From the NCBI GenBank assembly GCA_941918925.1, contig OW799237.1, forward strand, positions 59,257,997 to 59,321,996: a stretch of DNA of 64,000 bases, given 5' to 3'. Position 1 is the stretch's first letter. Every line of letters starts with the position of its first letter. The position numbers were made by a program, and so were the translations under genes. Below the pieces are notes generated by a model that was given only the letters and a program-made list of their open reading frames with translations, searched no databases and had not been told where the DNA came from. The DNA comes from Phyto melanocephala (lineage: Eukaryota; Arthropoda; Insecta; Diptera; Rhinophoridae). Positions 11,061 to 22,386 of this stretch are shown piece by piece.

Positions 11061-11412
11061 TAATACAACGTAAAAATTTTAACGACTTAGAAAATAATGT
11101 TATTTTATTTATTTAGTAGATACTTTTATTAATATTTACAGAGGTAAGAAGTAATACAATTTGTGAGATAAAATTTATCTATATTTGGCTTAACTTAATA
11201 GTTGTGAGCCAGATTGGAATTTTAAAGCTGATTTTGATTAAATAAATTTATAAGTAAATTTACTTTGGTTCTACCAAATTTTAAAATGATTATACAAAAA
11301 GAACGATTAATACCAAATCTTTTGTACAATAATAAGTTTTAAAGGAATTTAATGGAAATCATTCGGTATAAGTTTTCTGTACTTTTAACAAATTTCCAAA
11401 TATTTGTATATA

Positions 11413-12990
11413 CTATACATATATATTATCATTGCTCTTTAGTATATTTATTACTTCGTTAATATCCAAAAAGGTTTTACCAAAATATTTAACCCGGAAC
11501 TCATTAAAAATAGGACAAACTCCTAAGAAGTGAAACGTATTTTCGGGTTCATCCAGATTACAAAGGGTACATAAGCCAACAGAGGAGCATCTAAATGCTC
11601 TACCATACAAATCAAGAAGGCCACCACGTACTCTGATTGATAGGCTTTGTGCTATAATTAAATGGCGGATATAAATCATGCAATTGCCTCTTGCATTAGA
11701 AACAAGATCTTCTCTTTCCGTTGCTAATTAAAGTTCAAGTATTGGTTTCCAGTATACTCACAGGGGCTTATTACCATTTTCAGGATTATATTGAATTTTT
11801 TCACATATATTAACCCACTCCTCAGCCCAAAAAGTTTTCATTGTAATAATCTTTTCAGCTAACATTCGTGGTAATCTATGTTCAGGCAGCCGTAGGACTC
11901 TATTAATGTAAGAAAAATGTAGCTTTAAGATATCAATATAAAGGGAGTTTAGACCAGTTTCTAAATGATGCATGTAGTTTGGCGTGTTGAAATATCTAAA
12001 TAATTTTTCCACTTCAACATATTTTTTAAAACCCCAAATTTGAGCACCGTAAAACATTATAGATCGGGAAGCAGCGTTGAAAATTTTAAGTTTATTGCTG
12101 TTCGATATCTTTGGATGATTTATATATTTTGACCATGTTGTTGCAATCGCCATTTTTGATGTTGTTAATTTATTTCCTAAATGCTTTGTAAAAGATAAGT
12201 TATAATTGATATCCATTCCCAAATATCTGTAGTTGTTGACATTTTCTATAATATTTTTTCCAAAATTCCATTTAAGATTATTGGATATTATTACACCACT
12301 GCGAAAAACAACTATCTCTGATTTTTCCAAATTTACCTTAAGACACCATATCAAGCAGTAGGAATGAAGAGCATCAATCATGGATTGCAGTACACGTGGG
12401 GAATCAGCCAAAATGACAATGTCATCTGCGTAAAGAAGGATTTTTACAGCAATGCCTGCAACATTTACTCCGCCAGGAAGGAAATCCGCCAAGTCATTAA
12501 GATACAATGCAAACAAAATTGGACTTAATATGCACCCTTGTTTAACGCCAACATTAACATAGAAAGATTCAGACAACGTATTTTCATACAGTAAGTAAGC
12601 TGTAGAATACAAACAATTTTTGACGATATTCCCATACTAGATAATTTATAAAAAAGCAAATTTCTGGGTATCATATCGAAAGCACAGGAGAAGTCTACAA
12701 AAAATGCGAAAGCGTTTTTACTAATTAACTTGTTTAAGTGTAAAATATTTGTCAGATTGAAGACGTTATCCACAGTTGAGCGATTTTTTCTGAATCCAGC
12801 TTAATACTAGTTCAATATAGAATACATTTCAATCCAATTTGTTATGCGGTTTAAGATTATGTTGTTGAAGATTTTGCACAGGGTATCCATTAAAGATAAG
12901 CCACGGTAGTTTGAAGCACAATTGGGATCACCTTTTTTTTAAAGTGGTATTAATATGGAAGTTTCAAAGCTTTTTGGAATATTTTCATAT
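11413..12990 (-). pseudogene. Non-LTR retrotransposon relic: reverse transcriptase and C-terminal domain
   Basis: Read on the minus strand: IPL..KKGDPNCASNYRGLSL (RT block near 12950), AGFRKNRSTVDNVF, VDFSCAFDMIPRNLL, then GVKQGCILSPILFALYLNDL, YADDIVILADSP (catalytic YADD near 12430) and KYLG-like NNYRYLGMDIN. A long C-terminal part has a cysteine/histidine cluster CTLCNLDEPENTFHFLGVC (near 11540). It is broken by stop codons near 12800 and by at least one frameshift at 12525-12612, and there is a gap between 11758 and 11679. The endonuclease and ORF1 are missing, so it is 5' truncated. The clade is not secure (L2, Ingi or RTE-like are possible). Confidence 0.8.
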
Positions 12991-13261
12991 AAAAATATGT
13001 AATTAAAAACTGACAGTTGTGCAAATTTGTGTGACATTACTTTGCACTGATTTTTAGTTGTGCATATTTCCTCAAGTGATGCAAATTACAATTAAATAGA
13101 ATTTGTTTTTGTAGTCGTGCACAAGTTAAATTGTTTGCTAGTCTTGCACGGTCTGTACGACTTGCAAGGGTAGTTTGCATCAAAGAGTGAGTTCCGGTAG
13201 TAATTTTGAAAGTATATTGCAAAGTGTACTTGTTTGTCTGCTATAACATGTGTCATAGCAC

Positions 13262-13375
13262 AAATAATCTTTTAATATGCTCAAAGTCTATTTCTGATTT
13301 CATTAACAAATTGCCCTGTTACAGAAAACACTCGTTCAATTTATATCGATGTTTGACGAATAGTTAAAAGTGCAG
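13262..13375 (-). pseudogene. hAT transposase C-terminal relic
   Basis: The minus strand reads IERVFSVTGQFVNEIRNRL with stops just before and after it. ERVFS..G..V...R..L is the hallmark of the hAT dimerisation domain. Only this segment can be recognised. Confidence 0.6.
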
Positions 13376-13900
13376 TGACCACTTCCCTCAAAACATTTTT
13401 CTTTCTTTATAGAAATTTTAAAGTATTGGTAACGTGGGCTGATTTTTTAACACATTACCTCAATAAGGGCCATTATTACAACTTGCCGACAAACTTCATG
13501 TTAATAAAAGGTAACTTTTGTTAACGTTCTAATTTTGTACGAGTAATTTTAACAATAAGTGCCTTATTTTGGCAAGATATATCTGGGATAGGATCAGGGG
13601 GAGAGAAACCCCCCTTTCAAAGAAAAAATTTATTTTGCTATATTTTGAAAACTGTAACAGCTACCGTATTCAAACTTCGCGTCCTCCACTCGGAGAATAC
13701 AATTTGTAGGGCCAATGTCACTTTTTTAAGTCAAAGTCATACTTAACCCAGAACAGCTTTATAAATAAAATGCTGGCCAATGTCACTATGAAAGCATATA
13801 TAAAAATTAAAGTTCAATTCAAGTTTTCTCAAAAGCAAATATTTTGACATTGGCCCTTTTAGCTCCAAGCCACAGATATATAAATATGTATTTAATGTAT
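13376..13900. other. Unassigned AT-rich stretch
   Basis: No coding pattern was seen. The phrase GGCCAATGTCACT occurs twice (about 13710 and 13777), and GACATTGGCCC in inverse near 13850, suggesting an unrecognised degraded repeat. Confidence 0.4.
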
Positions 13901-13950
13901 TAAGGGGCGTAGCAACGCGCGCCGGGCTTTTCTGGTATTTTTATATTTAT
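13900..13950 (-). repeat. Family C head fragment
   Basis: Only the first 40 or so bases of a C element are present, on the minus strand: GGCGTAGCAACGCGCGCCGG and CTTTTCTGG. Confidence 0.7.
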
Positions 13951-14017
13951 AAGTATGAAAAACATTTGGTAAAAACACTTTAGTTTTTGTATATTATTTT
14001 TGTGTATTTTAGCTTGT

Positions 14018-14048
14018 TCCTGAAGAAGAGCACCGAAATATTGAACAA
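14018..14048 (+). ncRNA. Degenerate hammerhead-like Penelope tail motif
   Basis: CCTGAAGAAGAGCACCGAAA and TATTGAAC: same framework as 5007-5045, but stem II is eroded. Followed by A-rich sequence, consistent with a Penelope-like 3' fragment. Confidence 0.4.
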
Positions 14049-14189
14049 AATTAATAAAAATATAAGGAAAAAATTTTTTAAAAATAATATTTAATAAAAA
14101 ATAAAAGACTTTTATTTAAATATTAGAATTAAATAGTTTTTTTTTTACCTAGAGCCTGTTTTATGACAAGAAAATAATTCTTTAAAACT

Positions 14190-14453
14190 GAGATATTTAT
14201 ATATAGTCCTTTATTCTTTCAAAAACTTTGTCCATAGAAAAATTATATTAATTTAAGATAAACCGTTATATGGAAGGTAGGCGTAAAAGTGGGCGTATTG
14301 AAGTTATACCAAAAAAGTGATGCATATTTTAGTATAAAGAGATTATTACAATTCGATTACTGTTAATAACAAAATAATAAATTTTGTGATATAAAAGAAC
14401 ATAAAAGTGGTGGTGGGTATAAAAATTCGGCACAGCCGAATATAGTACTCTTA
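14190..14453 (+). repeat. Family A 3' fragment interrupted by MITE D
   Basis: Shows the last part of an A element: AAGTGGGCG, GGTGGTGGGTATAAAAA and hairpin ATTCGGC-ACA-GCCGAAT, ending in AGTACTCTTAC. The expected TTGTTT follows only at 19762, after the MITE D insertion. Confidence 0.75.
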
Positions 14454-14506
14454 CAAGGCGAATTTATTCATCAGGTGGTTGTAATTCTACAACAAATACA
14501 ACATTA

Positions 14507-17208
14507 AACAAGTAGGAGCACTATATTCGGCTGTGCCGAATCTTTCATACCCACCACCAATTTTGTGTACATTTAAAGCACAATATTTATTATTTTGTTA
14601 ATCGCTATAGAATAATCTCTTTATAATAAAATATGTATCACTTTCTTTGTAGAGGGTGGTTAAATTTTAAGGGCCCATGTTTAAGGTGAACCACATGTAA
14701 CCTTCAACTTTTTTCTTGTATTTCATTTGACATTTCTCAATCTCAGACTAACTCAATTTGAACCGTGGAAAGATACGCAATCGAGCAACGCTTTTAAATA
14801 TTAAAGATTTTTATAAAAATGGGCGTTTAAATTAAAATTAATTTTGTGCACTTCGTGATTCTTTTGGTCAACATAATCGTTCGAATTCGACCACAATCGT
14901 GAGAATTGTAAAAAATATTTAAATGTCTGCAAAGCAGGTCTGTATGAAATGTGAAACCATCTGTGAATATCATCTTAGTTCGTTGAATGGGAAACATTGC
15001 TGTTTTTCACGATAACGTGGCAAGAGCAAGCAACCTTGACTCATCATCGTGCCCAACAATCGAGCATCAACAGTGTCATTGAAAATTTGGACTATCGGAT
15101 CGTGGTGTGCCGCCTAGGTTGGGGGGCCATTTGGCCGATATTTTGTTCCATACATAATTGAAGCATACAAATATTATCATTATAAAAATAAATGATAATA
15201 ATTTCATAATAATTTTATTCAAAATCAACATAGTCCCTTAAAATTAAACCACCCATTATAACTTCGGTATGCTAGTAAAATGTTTTCGTAAATTTAGTCT
15301 TTCAATGAAAGTTGCCGTTAAAATACGCGTGTCAATAAAGTTTTTGCTAATAAACATAACTTAGATATTTCAATATAGTCCTTTAGTATTCCAAAATCTT
15401 TATTCATAGAGAATTTACATGAATTTAAGAGGAAGAAAATTAAATTTTAAGGGCCACAGGGTGATTTAAAATATACATTCTCTGCATTTTTCTAAAACGG
15501 GAAATTTATTAGTAAGATTTTGATTTTTAAACTTCTATAACATTTTGCTTTTAAAAGATTTTGAAACGAAATAAGTTTTGTATAATTTTAAAATTTGTTA
15601 GCCATTAGTACATGAAAATAAATTGTTTATAATGTTTAGAGATAATTTTTTTTGACTTAGGTCAAAATTATCCTAAATTCGCATTTTTAATAGAGCATAA
15701 CTTAAGGAGAACATAAGCATAAGTTGTTATCATGCCATCTAGTAGTTGCTAGTAGAGTCATCTATCTTATCATCTTTATCTTATATTTAGCTACAGTACA
15801 ATAAATGTCGCAGTGTAAGATGAATAAATGCTAATTTTTATGACTAATATATTTTTATAAAATTTTAAGGAAAAAAGTGTACGTGGCACATCTATTTTCC
15901 GTTATAACGAAGACTTTGACCAAAAAGAAATGTTTGCAAAATTTCAGAATTTGAAATATACACTGTGCGGTATAAATTTTCGTACATTTTTATCTATAAC
16001 TCTTTTCCTAATTCATAGATTTAAGCGATTTTCAGGGAAAAATATTCTTTTGACTCGATATATATATATTCGAAGTTTCATGACTCTACGTTTATGCGTT
16101 TGGACACAATTCAAAAGTGAAAGTGGGCGTTATAGCAGGCGTGTGAAAGTTGTTTTTGCTAATGAGTACAACTTAGGTGTTTCAATATAGTCCTTTATTA
16201 TTCCAAAATCTTTATAAATAGAGAAATTATATGAATTTTAGGTAAAACGTTATATGGGAGGTGGGCGTAAAAAAGGGCGTGGCACCTTAATTTTTTGGCA
16301 TAGTAATGAAATTGCCTAGGGGGATAGACGTAGCAAAATTTATCATCATACCTCTAATTTTAGCGGTTTTATGAGCTTTTAAATTTCATTAACGGTAGAT
16401 AACGTGAAAAGTGGGCGTTATAGTAGGCGTGTCAAAGTTATTTTTGCGAATGAGTACAACTGAGGTGTTTCAATATGGGCCTTTATTATTCCAAAATCTT
16501 TATTAATAGAGAAATTATATGAATTTTAGTTAAAACGTTAAATGGGAGGTGGGCGTAAAAGTGGGCGTGGCACATTGATTTACCGTTACAAGAAAGCGTG
16601 TCACCAAAGACCGGAGTGTGCAAAATTTCAGATTCGTACATCCAATTTTGTTGCTTTTATGACGTTTTTGTTTTTAAATATACCAAAAAATACACTGTGC
16701 GGTATAAATTTTCGTACATTTTGATCGATAACTCCTCTCCTAATGCATAGATTTAGACAATTTTTGGGGGAAAATATTGTCTTTACCCAGGAAATATATA
16801 TTCGAAGTTTCATGAGTCTACGTTAAGGCGTTTGGACACAATTCCATTTTATTCGATGTTCGAAGGACACGGTTTTTTCGACCTACTCTTGCTTTTCGAG
16901 CTATAACTCTCTTCCTTATATTCCGATTTAGCCCATTTTCAATACCAAACAAACCTTGTCTATAGGAAAGATTCTGGCAAAATTTGAGCCCCCTAGCTTC
17001 TTCGGTGCGACCTCTATCGTGCTTTCAACAGACGGACAGACGCACAGACGGACAGACGGACAGACGGACGGACATAGCTAGATCGTCATAAAATCAAACC
17101 CCGATTCAGAATATATATACTTTATGGGGTCTAAAATGGATATTTCGATGTGTTACAAACGGAATGACAAAATGAATATACCCCCACCATTTTTTTGGTG
17201 GCGGGTAT
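14507..17208 (-). mobile_element. Family A element, copy A2
   Basis: Inverted copy of A1 (2229-4931), identical over nearly its whole length in what I compared. The few differences seen are a one-base indel near 14932, one substitution near 14833 and two in the (GTCY)n tract near 17020-17070. The 3' hairpin is at 14523-14539 and the head hairpin at 17178-17208, shared with the next element. There is no coding capacity. Confidence 0.8.
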
Positions 17209-17786
17209 ATTCATTTTGTCATTCCGTTTGTAACACATCGAAATATCCATTTTAGACCCCATAAAGTATATATGTTCTGAATCAGGGTTTGATTTGATGA
17301 CGATCTAGCTATGTCCGTCTGTCTGTCTGTTGAAAGCACGATAGAGGTCGCACCGAAATAGCTAGGGGGCTCAAATTTTGCCAGAATCTTTCTTATAGAC
17401 AAGGTTTGTTTGGTATTGAAAATGGGCTAAATCGGAATATTAGGAAGAGAGTTATAGCTCGAAAAGCAAGAGTAGGTCGAAAAAACCGTGTCCTACGAAC
17501 ATCGAATAAAATGGAATTGTGTCCAAACGGATTAACGTAGACTCATGAAACTTCGAATATATATTTCCTGAGTAAAAACAATATTATTCCCCGAAAATTA
17601 TCTAAATCTATGCATTGGGAGAGGAGTTATCGATCAAAATGTACGAAAATTTATACCGCACAGTGTATTTTTCGGTATATTTAAAAACAAAAACGTCATA
17701 AAAGCAACAAAATTAGATGTACGACTCTGAAATTTCGCACACTTTGCTTTTTGGTGACACGCTTTTTTGTAACGGAAAATCAATAT

Positions 17787-18730
17787 GCCACGCCACTTTT
17801 ACGCCCACCTCCCATATAACCATTTAGCTAAAATTCATATAATTTCTCTATTAATAAAGATTTTGGTATAATAAAGGGCTATATTGAAACACCTAAGTTG
17901 TACTCATTCGCAAAAATAACTTTGACACGCCTACTATAACGCCCACTTTTTACGTTATCCACCGTTAATGAAATTTAAAAGCTTATAAAACCACCAATAT
18001 TAGAGGTATGATGATCAAATTTGCTAGGTATATCCACCTAGGCAATGTCATTACTGTGCCATAAAATTAAGGTGCCACGCCCACTTTTACGCCCATCTCC
18101 CATATAACGCTTTACCTAAAATTCATATAATTTCTCTATTAATAAAGATTTTGGAATAATAAAGGGCTATATTGAAACACCTAAGTTGTACTCATTCGCA
18201 AAAACAACTTTGACACGCCTACTATAACGCCCACTTTTCACGTTATCTACCGTTAATGAAATTTAGAAGTTCATAAAACTACCAAAATTAGAGGTATTAT
18301 GATCAAATTTGCTACGTATAGCCCCCTAGGCAATGTCATTACTGTGCCAGAAAATTAAGGGGCCACGCCCACTTTTACGCCTACCTCCCATATAACGCTT
18401 TAGCTAAAATTCATATAATTTCTCTATTAATAAAAATTTTGGAATAACAAAGGGCTATATTGAAACATCTAAGTTGTACTCATTCGCAAAAACAACTTTG
18501 ACACGCCTACTATAACGCCCACTTTTCACGTTATTTACCGTTAATGAAATTTAAAAGCTCATAAAACCGCCAAAGTTAGAGGTTTGATGATCAAATTTGC
18601 TACGTATATCCTTCTAATCAATGTAATTGTTGTGCCAAAAAGTTTAGGTGACACGTCCACTTTAACGCCTACCTCCCATATAACGGTTTATCTTAAATTC
18701 ATGTAATTTCTCTATTGACAAAGTTTTTGG
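17787..18730 (+). repeat. 288-bp tandem units inside A3
   Basis: Each unit opens with GCCACGCCCAC-type sequence, continues with GCCCACCTCCCATATAACG, and contains CACGCCTACTATAACGCCCA. Unit starts are 287, 288 and 288 bp apart. A1 and A2 have two such units. Confidence 0.8.
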
Positions 18731-19087
18731 GAAAATAAAGGACTATATTGAAATATCTAAGTTGTATTTAATAGCAAAACTTTATTGACACACCTACTTT
18801 AACGCCCACTTTCATTGAAAGACTACATTTACAAAAGCATTTTAGTAGCATATCGAAGTATCTGATGGTCCAAATTTTCAATGACAATGTTGATGCTCAA
18901 TTGTTGGGCATGATGATGAGGCGATGTTGACTGCTCTTTTGCCACACTATCGCAAAAACCAGCAGTGGTTCCCATTCAACGAACTAAGAAGGCAGGATTA
19001 TGTTGATCAAAAGAATTACGAAGTGCATAAAATGCATTTTGTTTTGAACGCCCATTTTCATAAAAAAACCTGAATATTAAACCTGAA

Positions 19088-19264
19088 AATTAATTTACAA
19101 ATAATTAATTAATAATAATTAATTAATTAATTAATTAATAATTAATAATAATGAATTTTCCTGAAGATGCTACACGAAGGAGTAGCGAAATATTGAGAAT
19201 TTAAATACAAAAATTGGATATTTAAATATGAAAATTTAAAAAAAGAGATCAAATAAAATAAATA
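19088..19264 (+). mobile_element. Penelope-like 3' fragment inserted into A3
   Basis: A 177-bp insert flanked by the 12-bp duplication ATTAAACCTGAA (19076-19087 and 19265-19276). It holds an (ATTA)n tract at about 19100-19150 and the hammerhead-like motif at 19161-19195. Length and content fit a heavily 5'-truncated Penelope-like insertion. Confidence 0.7.
19161..19195 (+). ncRNA. Hammerhead-ribozyme-like motif
   Basis: CTGAAGA, 5-bp stem GCTAC/GTAGC with loop ACGAAGGA, then GAAATATTG. Same framework as 5007-5045. Confidence 0.45.
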
Positions 19265-19932
19265 ATTAAACCTGAATAACTTTAACGCGTTGCTCATTTA
19301 GGTATCTTTCCACTGTTCAAATTAAGTTAGTCTGAGATTGAGAAATGTCAAATGAAATGCAAAAAAAAACTTGTTGCTTATGTGTGGTTCACCTTCAACA
19401 GGGGCCCTTAAAAATTAACCACCCTCTATAAAGAAAGTAATACATATTTTATTTTAAAGAGATTATTCCATAGTGATTAACAAAATAATAAATAATGTAC
19501 TTTAAATGTACACAAAATTGGTGGTGGGTTTAAAAGATTCGGCACAGCCGAATATAGTGCTCTTACTTGTTTATTGTTGCTTTCGACTGTCGATGTGTCA
19601 AAAACTACATGATTTTTGTTTGTGTTGTTTTGCGCGGGAAGGAGTAATCTATGTAAACATAAATAATATTTGACAATCCAATAATCATTTTTGCAAATAA
19701 AAAAGTAGATCAGCTGCGTTGTCAACACCACCTGATAATGAATTCGCATTGGTACTCTGACTTGTTTAAGTGACTTGTTTAACAACTGACGCTGATGATG
19801 ACGTTTCTATTTCCAATTTGTTTGCTAATTTTTTTTTTCAACTGCCTACTCTAAAAAAGTATATAATAACATAACATCTTACCCATTTAATATACCTCAA
19901 TCATCTGGTGTACAATTCTCTTTTATTACTTA

Positions 19933-20650
19933 CTAGCCAATCCCGGCGCGCGTTGCTACGCCCCTTCATGAATTTTAATCGCATTCTAAATTTTAATCGA
20001 ATATCAAGTGCAAGGCTAAAAACTATAACTCTTTCTTTATGAGCGTGGCACTGCCCACTTTTCTAATTACAAAACTGTATAGTCATGACAACTCAATATG
20101 TGTGCAAAGTTTCAGAAAAATCGGTCCAGTGCAAGTACCACAAAATGATACCTTTTTTTTAATGGGCGTGGCACTGCCCACTTTTCTAATGATGAAAGTG
20201 TAAAGTCATGACAGCTCAGTATGTTTGCAAAGTTTCAGAAAATTCGGTCCAGTGCAAGTAGCTAAAACTGATAACTAATTTTTTATGGGCGTGGCCCCGC
20301 CCACTTTTTCAATCACGAAATTATAAAGCCATGACAGTTCAATATGTGTGCAAAGTTTCAGAAAAATCGGTCTAGTGCAAGTACCTCAAAATTTAAACTT
20401 TTTTAGGGGCGTGACCCCGCCCACTTTTCTTATCACGAAATTATTTAGTCATGACAGCTCGATATGTGTGCAAAGTTTCAGAAAAATCGGTCAAGTGCAA
20501 GTAGCTAAAACTAATTTTTTATGGGCGTGGCTACGCCCACTTTTTTTCACCCATAAACACTCCCTGGTATGTGTACAACAACTTACCAAAGTTTGAGCCC
20601 GATCGGTTTTACAGTTTCGGAGTCTATAGCTAACACACACACACACACAC
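19933..20650 (+). mobile_element. Family C element, copy C1 (left part, before the LINE)
   Basis: Head CTAGCCAATCCCGGCGCGCG, then five tandem units of about 122 bp, each opening with a GGGCGTGGC...GCCCACTTTT palindrome and containing GTGTGCAAAGTTTCAGAAAA. It ends in an (AC)n tract at 20633-20650. The LINE is inserted in this tract; the tail resumes at 25485. Non-coding. Confidence 0.75.
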
Positions 20651-20938
20651 CCGTGTGGGGTTGGCTAGATCCTCCATCGGGACCCTCCCATTCGGCGAAT
20701 TGGGAGCGCTCGTCATGCCCTTTTCAGGGCGTGAAGGGTACCAGGGAAATAAAATACCTGGGGGTGATCAAAATCTAGCACTATGACTAAATGGTAGGTT
20801 ATTCAAATCCAGGAGCGTCTGACACACATTGGGCGGCTTCCTGGTCAGCGTCTGTCTCCATGTTAGGAGCGGCTGTTCTTTGTGTCCTGGCGGGAGGCGA
20901 AAAACGCTAGGGTAGGATCCCCGAATAATAAAACAAAG

Positions 20939-22384
20939 ATGGAAAGGTTAAATAAATTAAATGAAGTTACTACACAGGGGACTAATACCCCAGTGTCGGC
21001 GGCCGCGAGGGGTGGGCAAGCAGGCTCCTGGGCGTCGATATCAAGCGACTGCAATGCTATTCCGGTAGGCTTGGCTGGATTGGCAGATAATTCTACAAGC
21101 ATAAATGATAACGGTTCTAGTGGAAGGGGACTAGATGGCGGCAAGGGTGACCATTTGGTAACAGTCAACCCCTTTGCCCGAAATTCGAAAATGCGCAGAT
21201 CACCTCAGCACGAAAAGATTGGATCCAATGAGACGGCAGTAAACCCGAATATGGAAACCACAGCATTCTGTAGACTCGGCGTCTGCATCCGGAATTTAGT
21301 GGACATGCTGGAAAATGGGAAAAGGCGCTCGATTCATCAACCTATGCGGGATGCTAACGAGAGCATTAAGGCCTTGTACGAGCTATCGGCGATAGAAAAC
21401 CATGACGAAAAGGCGAAAGAGGTCATCAGAAGCTCAAAATCCTCTCAAACCTCGCCATGGTTAAGGAGAAAAGAGCCCATGAGGAAACCAGAGGGGAAAC
21501 CGGAGGGAGCACCAAAGGAACCTATGGCAAAGAAAGTCTACGAAGGCAAGAAATGCGAGGAAGCAAAACCGGAGGAAACCGCCAATATACAGGAGAATGA
21601 TGGTTGGAAAGTGGTAAAGTCTAAGGCGAAGACAAAGAAGTCAAACGGGAATCGCAATAGGGTAAGGACGAAACCCGACGCGATTGTAATAGAGGCTGTA
21701 GGGAATAGTTCCTACGCCGACATCCTGCGTAAAGTGAAGGCCGATCCGGGTCTCAACGAACTAGGTCAGGCAGTATCCAGGATTAGGAGAACCAATAATG
21801 GTAACCTATTACTCCAACTGCGGAATACGGGCGAGCGGACAGACGAGTATAAGGAGGCGATCGGTCAGAGTTTAAATGGCCAGGCGTCTGTAAGGAGTCT
21901 GAAACCGAGAAAAGTTATAGAAATCAGAGATATCGATGAAGTAACGACGAAGGAGGAGGTAGTTAGGACAATTAGGGCGCAACTAAAGCTAAGAGACTCT
22001 GACCCGGTAGAGATGCTTAGACTTAGAAGTGCATACGGTGGAACACAGATCGCCAAAATTAGTTTGCCAGTAGACAGAGCCGAAATGCTTCTGAAAATGG
22101 GGAAAGTCGCTACAAATTGGGCAATATGGCGTATAAGGGAGGAAAAGAGCCTCCTAAAATGTTTTAGATGCCTCGAATTCGGGCATGTGGCGGTCAAGTG
22201 CTAAAATGCTATTGATAGATCGAAGATGTGCAGGAGATGCGGTAAGGAAGGGCACATGGCTAAGACATGTGAGGAAAATCCCGTATGCATGTTCTGCAGG
22301 AACAATAATACAGGCGACTCAGCCCACATTGCTGGAAGCAGTAGATGTCCGGTATTCAGGAGAGCTCTCGAAACTAGGAAATAA
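20939..22384 (+). pseudogene. LINE ORF1: gag-like protein with CCHC zinc knuckles, one internal stop
   Basis: Read from ATG 20939 (MERLNKLNEV); the frame is open further upstream but without a better ATG. About 481 codons. The N-terminal half is basic and low-complexity. An RRM/gag-like core spans about residues 260-400 (VIEAVGNSSYADILRKVK, VIEIRDIDEVTTKEEV), then CCHC knuckles: CFRCLEFGHVAVKC, CRRCGKEGHMAKTC, and a third CMFC....H....C. A TAA at 22202-22204 falls directly after the first knuckle while the frame continues cleanly to 22384, so this is a recent point mutation. ORF1 proteins of R1-clade LINEs bind the element RNA. The stop is 3 bp before the ORF2 ATG. Confidence 0.85.
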
Positions 22385-22386
22385 AT

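Larger units (their letters stand above)
17178..19571 (+). mobile_element. Family A element, copy A3, head-to-head with A2
   Basis: Shares the head hairpin (CCACCATTTTTTTGGTGG at 17184-17201) with A2, then runs in plus orientation to the 3' hairpin near 19537-19553 and ACTTGTT. The (GTCY)n tract is shorter than in A1/A2. It has at least three internal tandem units of 287-288 bp, starting near 17787, 18074, 18362 and (partial) 18650. Interrupted by a Penelope-like tail at 19088-19264. Confidence 0.75.
14454..19751. mobile_element. MITE D copy, split by an inverted pair of A elements
   Basis: The left piece 14454-14506 starts CAAGGCGAATTTATTCATC. The right piece 19572-19751 ends with CACCTGATAATGAATTCGC and ATTG. 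The two ends are inverted repeats of each other, and the flanks GTACTCTTAC and GTACTCTGAC look like an 8-9 bp target duplication with one mismatch. The central 5065 bp (14507-19571) is a later insertion. Confidence 0.65.
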
